A stretch of 64,000 nt of DNA from Glycomyces sp. L485 (GCF_022548875.1 NZ_JAKZEW010000013.1:1-64000), one strand, 5' to 3'; numbered from the stretch's first letter, positions 50,344-59,206 are shown. Numbers and translations are program-made. Notes: generated from the letters alone by a model not told the origin.

Positions 50344-52266
50344 GTGCGCATGTTGGAGGGAATGTTCAGAGTCCCGGATGTCAGATGGGCCGCCGCCGCG
50401 CTGGCCTGGTTCGCCGTCGGCGGCCTCGCCCAGCTGGCAGGCGCGCCACCGTGGCTGTGGATCGGCGCCTACCTGGCCTGCTACGCGACCGGAGGATGGG
50501 GACCGGCCTGGGAAGGACTCAGCGCGCTCGCCAAGCCGCGCTTCGAGGTCGACTTGCTCATGGTCATCGCGGCCGTCGCTGCGGCGGCCATAGGCCAGTG
50601 GTTCGACGGGGCGCTGCTCATCGTCATCTTCGCGACCTCCGGCGCCCTGGAGGCGGTCCTGACCGAGCGGACCGCAGACTCGGTCCGCTCGCTCCTCGAC
50701 CTCGCCCCCGAACGCGCGGTCCGCCTCAGCGGAGGAACCGAGGAGGCCGTCGACGCGGCTGACCTCGCCGCCGGAGACGCGGTCCTGGTGCGCCCGGGCG
50801 ACCGCGTGCCGGCCGACGGCACGGTCACCGCCGGGGAGTCCGAGGTCGACGAGTCGACCCTCACCGGCGAGCCGATGCCGAACCGCAAGGCCCCCGGCTC
50901 GACGGTGCTGGCGGGAACGGTCAACGGCACTGGCGCGCTCACCGTCGCCGTCGCCAGGGACCCTTCCGACTCGGTCCTGGCCCGCGTGTCCCGCCAGGTC
51001 GAGGAGGCCTCGGAGGCGAAGTCGAGGACCCAGTTGACGATCGAGAAGGTGGAGCAGCCGTACTCCCTCGCGGTCGTCGCGATCACCCTGGCACTCATCG
51101 GCCTCCCGCTCGCCTTCGGAGCACAGTTCGAACCGGTGCTGCTGCGAGCCATGACCTTCATGATCGTCGCGAGCCCCTGCGCGATCGTCCTTGCGACGAT
51201 GCCGCCGCTGCTCGCGGCGGTGGCACTGGCGGGGCGCCGAGGTGTGCTGGTCAAGAGCGCGCTCATGATGGAACGGCTCGCCGAGGTCGAGACGGCGGCG
51301 TTCGACAAGACCGGCACGCTCACCACCGGCGCGCCCGAGATCGAACGGATCACGGTCCTCGACGGAGACCAGGCGCGTCTGCGGCGACTGGTGGCCGCCG
51401 CGGAGCTCAAGAGCGAGCACCCGATCGGGAGGGTCCTTGCGGCGATCGGTCCGAACGGCGGCGCCGAGTGGTTCGAGGCGCTCCCAGGCAGAGGCGTGAA
51501 GGCCGCAGTCGACGGCGTCGAAGTGCAGGTGGGGCACCCGGTCCTCCTGGAGGCCGCCGAGAACTCGGCCGAGGCCGCCGCGACGGTGGCGGACCTCGAA
51601 TCGAAGGGCATGACCGTGGCGGTGGTCCTGGCCGATGACCGCCCGATCGGCGCGATCGCCCTGACCGACGCGATCAGACCCGAAGCGGCCGAGGCGATCG
51701 GCCGACTCGAAACCATTCTCGGCACCGAGACCCGCCTCCTGACGGGCGACAACCGGGTGGCCGCGAACCGGGTCGCCGAAGCGGTCGGCATCGGCGACGC
51801 CGAGTCCAAGCTGCTCCCCGGCGACAAGGCGGCGAGACTCGCCGGAACGAGAACCCTCTACTGCGGCGACGGCGTGAACGACGCGCCCGCGCTGGCGGCG
51901 TCCCACGTGGGCGCGGCGATGGGCGGCACCGGCTCGGACCTCGCGTTGCAGTCCGCCGACGTGGTCCTGGTCGGCCGACGCCTGACCGCCCTGCCCGCGG
52001 CGGTCGCCCTGGCCCGCAGGGCGAGGCGCGTCGCGCGGGCCAACCTGTGCTTCGCCGCGGCCGTGATCGTGGCGCTGTCCGCCTGGGACCTGCTGGGCCA
52101 CCTGCCGATGGTGCTGGGAGTGGCGGGCCACGAGCTGTCGACGGTGATCGTCGGGCTCAACGGCCTGCGCCTGCTGAGCGGACGCCACTGGAACGAGCGG
52201 CGCTCGTCGGCCTCTGACTCCTCACCGGTGGAGCACCTGGAAAAGCCTGACCCAGCGGTCAGGTGA
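50344..52266 (+). CDS. P1B-type metal-exporting ATPase (P1B-4-like)
   Basis: This 640-residue ATPase pumps transition metal out of the cell. It lacks an N-terminal metal-binding domain. The phosphorylated residue is D321 in FDKTGTLTTG, the actuator motif is LTGEPMP, the membrane metal site is S277-P278-C279, and H596-E597 (GHELSTV) lies in the last helices. SPC plus HE-x-S/T without HMA domains fits the P1B-4 group (CtpD, CtpJ, CoaT) specific for Co/Ni/Fe. The start is uncertain (GTG 50344, ATG 50350 or 50362); no spaced ribosome site supports the first two, so leaderless translation is possible. Confidence 0.9.
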   Translation: MRMLEGMFRVPDVRWAAAALAWFAVGGLAQLAGAPPWLWIGAYLACYATGGWGPAWEGLSALAKPRFEVDLLMVIAAVAAAAIGQWFDGALLIVIFATSGALEAVLTERTADSVRSLLDLAPERAVRLSGGTEEAVDAADLAAGDAVLVRPGDRVPADGTVTAGESEVDESTLTGEPMPNRKAPGSTVLAGTVNGTGALTVAVARDPSDSVLARVSRQVEEASEAKSRTQLTIEKVEQPYSLAVVAITLALIGLPLAFGAQFEPVLLRAMTFMIVASPCAIVLATMPPLLAAVALAGRRGVLVKSALMMERLAEVETAAFDKTGTLTTGAPEIERITVLDGDQARLRRLVAAAELKSEHPIGRVLAAIGPNGGAEWFEALPGRGVKAAVDGVEVQVGHPVLLEAAENSAEAAATVADLESKGMTVAVVLADDRPIGAIALTDAIRPEAAEAIGRLETILGTETRLLTGDNRVAANRVAEAVGIGDAESKLLPGDKAARLAGTRTLYCGDGVNDAPALAASHVGAAMGGTGSDLALQSADVVLVGRRLTALPAAVALARRARRVARANLCFAAAVIVALSAWDLLGHLPMVLGVAGHELSTVIVGLNGLRLLSGRHWNERRSSASDSSPVEHLEKPDPAVR

Positions 52267-52400
52267 CACGAAGCCGACCGGCGCGTCCCGGGCGATTCCG
52301 GCCGCAGCGCAGGCGCGGTCGGCGCTCCGGGCCGGATACGCCCGGCGGAGGGAGGCCGCGAGGGAACCGCCCTTGCCGGTGAAGCCGAGGCCGACCAGGC
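52222..52400 (-). pseudogene. Orphan C-terminal gene fragment, methyltransferase-like
   Basis: About 58 codons ending at 52222 have almost exclusively G/C third positions and encode LVGLGFTGKGGSLAASLRRA, then AAAGIARDAPVGFVSPDRWV. There is no start or N-terminal part; upstream the frame runs into the symporter gene. The pattern recalls the C-terminus of Erm/KsgA-type rRNA adenine methyltransferases, from memory and with low certainty. The fragment overlaps the 3' end of the metal ATPase gene in antisense by 45 bases. It is best read as a gene remnant. Confidence 0.45.
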
Positions 52401-52472
52401 GCCGGTGCTCCCCCGGCGGCCGAGAATGCGGCGGGCGCGCAGACCGCGGGCCCGTCCGTACATGCCGAGGGG

Positions 52473-53966
52473 CTAGTCGGTCTCCTCGCGGGCGTCGACC
52501 GATTTCCGCGAGCGGGTCGGCAGGTGCAGTCGCAGCACCGCCTCGTCGGCCCATTCGGGGATCTCCGAGGGCCTGGAGGCGAGGATCATCGCCGTGAACG
52601 CCATCGGTACCGTCCACAGTGCAGGCTGCGAGAGGAGGATGGAGACGACTCCCGGTTCGAGGTCGATGAAGACCGAGGCCAGAGCCGCTCCGGTGGAGGC
52701 GCCGGCGCCGATGAGAAGCCCCACGGTCGCCCCGGTCGCGGTGAGGCCGCGCCACCAGATGCCGAGTGCCAGCAGCGGGCAGAACGTCGAGGCCGCCACC
52801 GCGAAGGCCCATCCGACGAGGACGTTGATGTCGACGCCCGCGGCAGGCAGCGCCAAGGCGACCGCGAGGCCGGTGCCGGCCGCGACGCCGAGGCGGAGCC
52901 GGGGCAGGGAGCCCCCGAACAGGTCGTGGGAGAGGCCGCCGGCGAGGGCGAGCAGGAGCCCCGACGAGGTCGACAGGAAGGCCGCGAAGGCGCCCGCGGC
53001 CACCAGCGCGGTGAGGACGGCGCCGACGGCGCCCGGGGCGATCTCGCCGGGGACCAGGACCGTCACGATGTCGGTCTCGGCGGGGTTGGGCGCGACTACC
53101 CGGCCGAGGAGCCCGTAGACGATCGGGAAGAGGTAGAACCCGCCGAGCAGCACGATGACGCCGACGGCGACCCGGCGGGCGGCGCGCGCTCCGGCGACGG
53201 TGTGGAAGCGCATCACGACGTGCGGCAGCCCCATGGCGCCCAGGGTGGTGGCGACGAGGACCGAGACGGTGGCCAGCACGGGATGCCCGGAACCGTCGAG
53301 GTCGAGCAGGGGCCGCATCCATTCGGCGTCGACTTCGGCGGGGTTGATCGCCGCCGCGCGCCGGGCTGGCCCGGCCAGGAAGATCAGGAACAAGGCCGGC
53401 ACGGCGATGAACGCGAGCTTGACCATGTAGTGGAAGGCCTGGACGTAGGTGGCCGCCCGCATGCCGCCGACGGCGATCGTCGAGGCCACGACCAGTCCGG
53501 CGCCGACGACGCCCACCCAGTAGGGGATGCCGCTGACCAGTTCGAGCACGACGCCCGCGGCCTTGAACTGCGGGATGAGGTAGAGCAGCATGATGACCAG
53601 GACGACCAGGCCGCACATGCGCCTGAGGCGGGGCGAGCCGAGCCGGTATTCGGCGAAGTCGGGGACGGTGTACGCGCCGCTGCGGCGCATCGGCCCGGCG
53701 ACGAGCGCGGCCACCAGTACGTAGCCGCCGGTGAAGCCCACGGCGTACCACATCGCGCCGACGCCGTTCTTGACCAAGAGCCCGGCGAGCCCGAGGACGG
53801 AGGCGGCCGAGACGTACTCGCCGGCGATGGCCAGGGCGTTCCATCCGGGGACGATGCGCCTGGAGGCCACAAGGAAGTCCGGTGTGGAGCGTGCGGCCCT
53901 GACGCCCCAGACGCCGATGACGACGCTGGAGATGAGCACCAGGCTGATCGAGGCGAGGCCGATCAT
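52473..53966 (-). CDS. Sodium/solute symporter (SSS family), acetate-permease-like
   Basis: This 497-residue transporter has about 13 hydrophobic helices. It shows ActP-type motifs: FLVASRRIVPGWNALAIAGEYVSAAS near residue 30 (core GEYVSAASVLG), PDFAEYRLGS and GAMGLPHVVMRFHTV. It most likely imports a short-chain monocarboxylate with Na+ or H+. A small two-helix protein gene overlaps its start as ATGA. The pair resembles the ActP/DUF485 pair at 56.3-58.3 kb, with the LytS/LytTR genes in between. Confidence 0.9.
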   Translation of the reverse strand: MIGLASISLVLISSVVIGVWGVRAARSTPDFLVASRRIVPGWNALAIAGEYVSAASVLGLAGLLVKNGVGAMWYAVGFTGGYVLVAALVAGPMRRSGAYTVPDFAEYRLGSPRLRRMCGLVVLVIMLLYLIPQFKAAGVVLELVSGIPYWVGVVGAGLVVASTIAVGGMRAATYVQAFHYMVKLAFIAVPALFLIFLAGPARRAAAINPAEVDAEWMRPLLDLDGSGHPVLATVSVLVATTLGAMGLPHVVMRFHTVAGARAARRVAVGVIVLLGGFYLFPIVYGLLGRVVAPNPAETDIVTVLVPGEIAPGAVGAVLTALVAAGAFAAFLSTSSGLLLALAGGLSHDLFGGSLPRLRLGVAAGTGLAVALALPAAGVDINVLVGWAFAVAASTFCPLLALGIWWRGLTATGATVGLLIGAGASTGAALASVFIDLEPGVVSILLSQPALWTVPMAFTAMILASRPSEIPEWADEAVLRLHLPTRSRKSVDAREETD

Positions 53967-54304
53967 CGAGGGTCGGCCTCAATGCGCTCGGCCCGGCGCA
54001 CGTGGATCGCGGCGAGCGCGAGCAGGACCGGATAGGGCATGAAGAACAGCACCGCCCAGCCGAGGCGGCCGCCGGCGAGGTCGGCGGCCAGGAGCAGGGC
54101 GGTCAGGGCGATACCGAGGAGGGCGACGGTGCGGACGGCGAGGCGCCGCTGACGCCGCAGGGCACGTTCGGCCGCCTCGATGTCGATGGCGGTGGACACG
54201 ATCGGCGCTCGCCCGGATTGGTGGCTGCCGCGCCGCATCGCGTCGGCCCGGCGGCGCATGGCGAGGCGGGTCTGAGGGCTGGTGACGCGGACCCTTTGAC
54301 TCAT
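53963..54304 (-). CDS. Small two-helix membrane protein linked to the symporter
   Basis: This 113-residue protein has a basic N-terminal half and two hydrophobic helices near residues 58-75 and 80-100 (VALLGIALTALLLAADLAGG and WAVLFFMPYPVLLALAAIH). It overlaps the symporter start by four bases (ATGA), so the two are co-translated. Small two-helix partners such as DUF485 or DUF4212 commonly accompany SSS transporters; this one is a looser match and may be diverged. A later internal start is possible. Confidence 0.65.
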   Translation of the reverse strand: MSQRVRVTSPQTRLAMRRRADAMRRGSHQSGRAPIVSTAIDIEAAERALRRQRRLAVRTVALLGIALTALLLAADLAGGRLGWAVLFFMPYPVLLALAAIHVRRAERIEADPR

Positions 54305-54372
54305 GCGTTCACTCCGATTCGGGGCGGGGCGTTACGAAGCGGCACCCGTGCGGGGTGACGGGCTTGTGGGGT

Positions 54373-55128
54373 TCACGGCCGGCTCCTGTCCTTGTTCCTC
54401 GCAGCCTGGAGGAGTCGCTCGCGCAGCAGCCTGGAGTGGCGGCGGCTGACCGGGACCTCCCCGGCGCCGGTGACGGCGACGAGCCCGGCCGTGGAAGTGA
54501 CGCGCAGTTCGGTGACGGCGGCCAGATTGACCAGGTAGGAGCGGTGGGCTCGCACGAAGCCGGCCTCGTCCCACACCTGTTCGAGGTAGGTCAGGGACTG
54601 GCGCAGCAGATGCGAGTCCTCCCCGCTGTGGAGCCTGACGTAGTCACCGTGGGCTTCGGCGAAGGCGATGTCGTCACGGCGGATGAAGATGGTGCGCCCG
54701 GCGAGCTCGACCTGGACGACGGCGAGGTCGTCGGCCTTCTCCCCGGCGGACGCGGGGCCGCTGCGATGGTGGTCGATGCGCGCGACGGCCTCGGCGAGCC
54801 GCTCGGCCCGAAACGGTTTGAGGAGGTAATCGACGGCGCCGAGCCCGAACGCCTCGACGGCGTGGTTGTCGTAGGCGGTGACGAAGACGATGGCGGGCGG
54901 GTCGGAGAGCCTGGTGAGGATCCGGGCGACGTCCATGCCGTTGAGGCCGGGCATGGCGATGTCGAGGAAGGCCGCGTCGAAGATGCCCGAACCGAGGAGG
55001 CGGACGGCTTCGTCGCCGCCGTCTGCGCAGACGACGTCGCCGACGCTCGAGTGCTCGGCGAGCTGGCCGGCGAGCTCGGTGCGGGTGGAGGGCTCGTCTT
55101 CGACGACGAGGACACGGAGGCGCTTCAT
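54373..55128 (-). CDS. LytTR-family response regulator
   Basis: This 251-residue regulator has a receiver domain (1-115) with E10/D11, phospho-acceptor D56 (FLDIAMPG), T84 and K104 (YLLKPF), and a LytTR DNA-binding domain (about 145-245) with DDIAFAEAHGDYVRLHS and VRAHRSYLVNLAAV. It is the partner of the overlapping kinase gene (ATGA overlap). In Escherichia coli, LytTR systems of this kind (BtsSR, YpdAB) control pyruvate uptake, so the flanking symporter genes are likely targets. The targets are inferred. Confidence 0.94.
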   Translation of the reverse strand: MKRLRVLVVEDEPSTRTELAGQLAEHSSVGDVVCADGGDEAVRLLGSGIFDAAFLDIAMPGLNGMDVARILTRLSDPPAIVFVTAYDNHAVEAFGLGAVDYLLKPFRAERLAEAVARIDHHRSGPASAGEKADDLAVVQVELAGRTIFIRRDDIAFAEAHGDYVRLHSGEDSHLLRQSLTYLEQVWDEAGFVRAHRSYLVNLAAVTELRVTSTAGLVAVTGAGEVPVSRRHSRLLRERLLQAARNKDRSRP

Positions 55129-56189
55129 TGGGCGAGGACTCCTCGGGCATAGCGGGGGATGCGGACAGTGGCCTTAGTGCCTGCCCCTTGGGCGGTGTCG
55201 AGCAGCAGGCCGTACTCGGGACCGTAGACGGCCCGCAGGCGCCGGTCGACGTTGGCCAGGCCGATGCCGCCGGTGCCGCGCTCGTTGCCGGTGAGGACGG
55301 CCTTGGCGTGCTCGGGGTTCATCCCGGCGCCGTCGTCCTCTACCTCGATGACGCACAGGGGGCCCTCGGAGAACCCGCGGACGGCGATGTGGCCGACGCC
55401 GGGGCGGGACTCGAAGCCGTGGCGGACGGCGTTCTCGACGATGGGTTGCACGACCAGGAACGGGATGGCGACCGGGAGGACTTCTGGTGCTACCTGGACG
55501 GTGATGTCGAGGCGGTCGTCGAAGCGGGCCCGCTGGAGTTCGAGGTACGTCTGGACCGCCTGGAGCTCATCGGCGACGGTGGCGTAGTCGCCGGTGTTCG
55601 CGAACGAGTAGCGCAGGTAGTCGGAGAAGTCGGTGAGCAGCTCACGTGCCCGCTCGGGGTCGGTGCGGGTGTGGGCGGAGATCGCGGCCAGGGCGTTGTG
55701 CATGAAGTGGGGTGAGATCTGGGCGCGCAGGGTCCGCAGGTCAGCGGCGGCGATGCGCTCGCGGGCCCGGTCGAGGTCGGCGTGGTCTAGGGCGGTGGCG
55801 ACGAGGCGGGCGGCCTCGGTGAGCTCGGCGTCGGTGACGTCACCGGCGACGATGAGTCCCCCGGCGAGGTCCCCGGAGACGACGAGGGGCGCAGCGCGCA
55901 GGGGTGGGTCGGTGACGGTCTCGAGTTCATCGAGGGTCTCGGCGAGGATCTGCGAGGCGGCGGCGGGATCGAACCGGCCCCAGGCGGCGAGGACCCGGTC
56001 GCAGTCGGCGAGCGCGACCGCGTCTGCGCCGAGGAGGCGGGCGAGGCGGCGGGCCGCGTCGCCGGCGTGCTTGCCCGCGAGCCCGTCGGCGAGGGCCTCG
56101 CCGACCTGGCGTGAGAGCCGCAGGGCGGCCAGCGCCGCCGCATTGGTGCCGCGGCGGCGCAGTTGCTGGTGAGGGGATCTCGCGATCAC
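55125..56189 (-). CDS. LytS-type sensor histidine kinase without membrane segments
   Basis: This 354-residue kinase has an N-terminal region resembling a GAF domain (about 35-135, alternating hydrophobic strands), a His_kinase H-box with H161 (LRAQISPHFMHNAL) and a HATPase_c domain with VVQPIVENAVRHG, EDDGAGM and GIGLANVDRRL. Unlike canonical LytS it has no N-terminal transmembrane domain, so it should sense a cytosolic signal. It overlaps the LytTR gene and lies between two symporter modules. The start could be slightly later. Confidence 0.92.
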   Translation of the reverse strand: MIARSPHQQLRRRGTNAAALAALRLSRQVGEALADGLAGKHAGDAARRLARLLGADAVALADCDRVLAAWGRFDPAAASQILAETLDELETVTDPPLRAAPLVVSGDLAGGLIVAGDVTDAELTEAARLVATALDHADLDRARERIAAADLRTLRAQISPHFMHNALAAISAHTRTDPERARELLTDFSDYLRYSFANTGDYATVADELQAVQTYLELQRARFDDRLDITVQVAPEVLPVAIPFLVVQPIVENAVRHGFESRPGVGHIAVRGFSEGPLCVIEVEDDGAGMNPEHAKAVLTGNERGTGGIGLANVDRRLRAVYGPEYGLLLDTAQGAGTKATVRIPRYARGVLAQ

Positions 56190-56219
56190 CCGCCAACTGT
56201 AACGTGGGGCACATGGAAC

Positions 56220-56252
56220 CGCGGGGAGGGCCGAGGGTAGGCCCTCCCCGCG
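56220..56252 (-). terminator. Terminator after actP
   Basis: A 13-bp perfect stem (56220-56232 with 56240-56252) with a 7-nt loop starts ten bases past the actP stop. It separates this operon from the kinase gene. Confidence 0.85.
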
Positions 56253-56262
56253 TGGAAGTGAC

Positions 56263-57942
56263 TCAGTGTTTCACGGCCCGCTCCGAGCCCGCACCTGTCA
56301 GCGCCCTCACCTGGAGGGTCGCGAACCGGTCCGGCCTCGATTCGGAGGACGTCAGCGTACCGACCACGGCGCAGACGAGCCCCAGCGGAATGGACACCAA
56401 GCCAGGGTTCGACATCGGGAACCAGGCGATGTCGACCCCTTCGCCGAGCAGCGAACCAGGATTGCCGGAGAAGACCGGCGAGAAGACCACCAGTCCGATG
56501 GCGGAGATGAGTCCGCCGTAGATCCCCGCGACCGCGCCGGCCGTGTTGAACCGCTTCCAGAACAGGCTCAGCAGCAGCGTGGGGAGGTTGGCGGAGGCGG
56601 CGACCGCGAAGGCCAGCGCCACCAGGAAGGCGACGTTCAGCGTCTGGGCGAAGATCGCCAGGATGATCGCGACGACGCCGACGCCGATCGCGGCGAACTT
56701 GGCGAAGACGACCTCCTCGCGGTCGCTGGCAGCCCCGCGCCTGATGACGCTGTTGTACAGGTCGTGCGCCAGCGACGAGGACGAGGCGATGACCAGTCCG
56801 GCGACGGTCGAGAGGATGGCCGCGAACGCCGCCGAAGCGATCAGGGCCAGCAGGATCGAGCCGACCGTGGAGCCGCCGATGTTGGATCCGACCGCCTCGG
56901 CCAACTGGGGCGCGGCCGTGTTGCCGGCAGGGTTCTGTGCCGTGATCGCCTCCGCGCCGACGATGGCGGCGGCGCCGAAGCCGAGCACCAGGGTGAGCAG
57001 GTAGAACGTGCCGATCAGGCCGATGCCCCAGTTGACCGATTTGCGGGCCGCCCGCGAGTCGGGGACGGTGTAGAAACGGATAAGGATGTGGGGCAGGCCG
57101 GCCGTGCCGAACACCAGGGCCATCGCGAGACTGATGAAGTTGAGCTTGTTCCACATCGTCGCGGTGGCGTCGCCGGCGACCTCCGCACCGAAGCGTTGCC
57201 CCGGTTCGAGGAAGGCGGCTCCGGCTCCGGACGCCTCAGCGGCGTCGCCGAGCAGGTTCGACAGGTTGAACCCGTAGTCGGCGAGGACCAGCAGGGCCAG
57301 CAGGGCCGCGCCGCCGAGGAGCACGCACGCCTGGACGATCTGGACCCAGGTGGTGCCCTTCATGCCGCCGAGGGCGACGTAGAAGATCATCAGGAGTCCG
57401 ACCAGGACGATGCCGGCGATCTTTGCGGTGGCGGCGTCCATGCCGAGGAAGGTCTCACCTTCCTGGATGCCGAGCAGGAGCGCGATGAGGGCGCCGGCGC
57501 CGACCATCTGCGCGATCAGGTAGAAGATCGAGACGCTCATGGTGGAGACGGCGGCCGCGGTGCGTACCGGCCTCTGGCGCATCCGGAAGGAGAGCACGTC
57601 TGCCATGGTGAACCGGCCGGAGTTGCGCAGCAGCTCGGCCACGAGCAGCAGCGCGATGAGCCAGGCGACCAGGAAGCCGATCGAGTACAGGAAGCCGTCG
57701 TAGCCGGACAGGGCGATGACGCCGGCGATGCCGAGGAACGAGGCGGCCGACATGTAGTCGGAGGCGATCGCGAAGCCGTTCTGCCACGGCCGGAATCCCC
57801 TCCCGCCGGAGTGGAAGTCGGTCGCGTCGCGGGTGTGGCGGCGGGCCCACACGGTGATCACGATGGTGGCCGCGACCATCACCACGAACAGAGTGAAGGT
57901 CAGGGTGCGGCCGGTGGTGTCGGCCTGGGCGAGGAGGTTCAT
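56263..57942 (-). CDS. actP: Cation/acetate symporter ActP
   Basis: This 559-residue SSS transporter has about 13 helices and the ActP signature regions FHSGGRGFRPWQNGFAIASD (core NGFAIASDYMSAASFLG), AGLPHILIRFYTVPDSRAARKS and NPAGNTAAPQL. It imports acetate or related monocarboxylates. The ATG at 57942 has GGAGGG eight bases upstream; a longer frame upstream is a shadow of the DUF485 gene. It overlaps the DUF485 gene as ATGA, the usual yjcH-actP arrangement. Confidence 0.95.
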   Translation of the reverse strand: MNLLAQADTTGRTLTFTLFVVMVAATIVITVWARRHTRDATDFHSGGRGFRPWQNGFAIASDYMSAASFLGIAGVIALSGYDGFLYSIGFLVAWLIALLLVAELLRNSGRFTMADVLSFRMRQRPVRTAAAVSTMSVSIFYLIAQMVGAGALIALLLGIQEGETFLGMDAATAKIAGIVLVGLLMIFYVALGGMKGTTWVQIVQACVLLGGAALLALLVLADYGFNLSNLLGDAAEASGAGAAFLEPGQRFGAEVAGDATATMWNKLNFISLAMALVFGTAGLPHILIRFYTVPDSRAARKSVNWGIGLIGTFYLLTLVLGFGAAAIVGAEAITAQNPAGNTAAPQLAEAVGSNIGGSTVGSILLALIASAAFAAILSTVAGLVIASSSSLAHDLYNSVIRRGAASDREEVVFAKFAAIGVGVVAIILAIFAQTLNVAFLVALAFAVAASANLPTLLLSLFWKRFNTAGAVAGIYGGLISAIGLVVFSPVFSGNPGSLLGEGVDIAWFPMSNPGLVSIPLGLVCAVVGTLTSSESRPDRFATLQVRALTGAGSERAVKH

Positions 57943-58298
57943 CGGGCGTTCCCTCCGTAGTGGATCTCGTCGTGGAGCTCTTTGGCCCGCGGGTCGTACT
58001 CGCGGGCGGCGTAGCGCGAGTAAGCCCACGCGATGCCGAACGTCGAGATGAACTGAAGCACACCGAACACAAGGGCGACGTTGATGTTGCCGAACAGGAC
58101 GGTGCCCATGAAGTCGCGAGCGTAGGCGGACATGAGGACGTAGAGCACGTACCAGGCGAAGAATCCGACCGTTGCGGGCACGACGAATCGGAACAGGCGC
58201 CGCTTGAGGTCGACGAAGCGGGGGTCGTCGTACATGGCGGCAAGGTCGTCGTCGGTGGCGGTGGGCGGTGGGCCATCGCGCGTGGGGGTCGTAGCCAT
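57939..58298 (-). CDS. DUF485 (YjcH-like) membrane protein
   Basis: This 119-residue protein has two membrane helices (about 43-63 and 77-97) and the DUF485 pattern PRFVDLKRRLFRFVVPATVGFF (core FVDLKRRLFRFVVP) and GNINVALVFGVLQFISTFGIAW. DUF485 genes accompany actP and probably assist the symporter. The ATG has AGGAGG eight bases upstream. It leads the two-gene operon, with a 281-base upstream gap likely to hold the LytTR-regulated promoter. Confidence 0.94.
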   Translation of the reverse strand: MATTPTRDGPPPTATDDDLAAMYDDPRFVDLKRRLFRFVVPATVGFFAWYVLYVLMSAYARDFMGTVLFGNINVALVFGVLQFISTFGIAWAYSRYAAREYDPRAKELHDEIHYGGNAR

Positions 58299-58579
58299 CG
58301 GGCCTTCCTCCTTGAAGGGGTTGCCGTGTCGGTCGTATAACTGGCGCATGACGACACGGTGACGTGCATTACCAAGAACGTAGGGCCTGGTGGAGCCGGT
58401 GAGAAGTCCCGATGTGACGCGTGTCGCTAGGCGTGCGGTTCTTGCGCCGGGCCTGCGGCGAGCGGTCGGTGAGCGGTCGGCGGGCGGTTGCGGAGGAAAT
58501 TCCTCCCGCGAACGATGAATCCGCGGCGGCGGCCTCGTCTGTACTGGTGAACCGACCATACGCAGAAAGGGCGCCGATC

Positions 58580-58999
58580 ATGGCCGACAAGATGATCTTC
58601 CTGAACCTCCCGGTGAACGACCTCCAGCGCTCCAAGGAGTTCTACGTGTCGCTGGGTTGGTCGATCAACGAGGACTTCACCGATGAGAAAGCGAGCTGCG
58701 TGGTCATCGACGACAACATCTGTCTGATGCTGCTGACCAAGGAGTTCTACAAGACGTTCTCCGAGCGGCCGATCGCCGACACCGCGGCCTATTCGGCCGC
58801 CGCCTACGCGGTGGCGCTGCCGAGTCGCGAGGCGGTCGACGAGATCACCGAGGCGGCGCTCAAGGCAGGCGGGGCCGAGGAGACGGCCAAGAGCGAGCGA
58901 CGTGGCCAGGAGGCCGAGGTCGGCATGTACGGCCGCACCTTCCTCGACATCGACGGCCACCAGTGGGAGCCGTTCTACATGCCGAATCCGACTTCCTGA
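58580..58999 (+). CDS. VOC-family (glyoxalase/bleomycin-resistance fold) protein
   Basis: This 139-residue protein has the duplicated beta-alpha-beta-beta-beta fold pattern of the vicinal oxygen chelate superfamily: MIFLNLPVNDLQRSKEFYVSLG at the start (core LNLPVNDLQRSKEFY) and YGRTFLDIDGHQWEPFYM at the end. It resembles actinobacterial PhnB/lactoylglutathione-lyase-like proteins whose substrates are unknown. The ATG at 58580 has AAGGG eight bases upstream; the frame is open to 58421. Confidence 0.92.
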   Translation: MADKMIFLNLPVNDLQRSKEFYVSLGWSINEDFTDEKASCVVIDDNICLMLLTKEFYKTFSERPIADTAAYSAAAYAVALPSREAVDEITEAALKAGGAEETAKSERRGQEAEVGMYGRTFLDIDGHQWEPFYMPNPTS

Positions 59000-59019
59000 C
59001 ACCCGGGAAACCCGGGAAG

Positions 59020-59048
59020 ACGGCCGCCCCGCTGCGCGGGACGGCCGT
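59020..59048 (+). terminator. Terminator after the VOC gene
   Basis: A seven-base outer stem (ACGGCCG/CGGCCGT, 59020-59026 with 59042-59048) encloses an inner GC stem with one mismatch and is followed by TTTCG. It starts 21 bases after the stop. Confidence 0.75.
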
Positions 59049-59071
59049 TTCGCGTGGTCAGGCTCAGGGTC

Positions 59072-59206
59072 TCAGCATCTCGCGAAGACCTTGGGGGTGT
59101 AGCCGACGCCCCGCTCCCGGGAGTAGACGAGCCACGACCCGTCCTGGTGGACGAAGGTCGCGGATCGCCTGCGAACACGAATCTGGAGCAGTCGATGCCG
59201 CGACGT
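59072..59206 (-). pseudogene. In-frame 44-codon segment after the sigma-factor stop
   Basis: Directly after the TGA of the sigma-factor gene, the same frame stays open for 44 codons to the TGA at 59072. The last 30 codons have almost only G/C third positions and encode SATFVHQDGSWLVYSRERGV, followed by GYTPKVFARC. This looks like real coding sequence without a start. It may be the remnant of another gene's 3' end, or an extension reached by stop-codon read-through. Confidence 0.35.
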
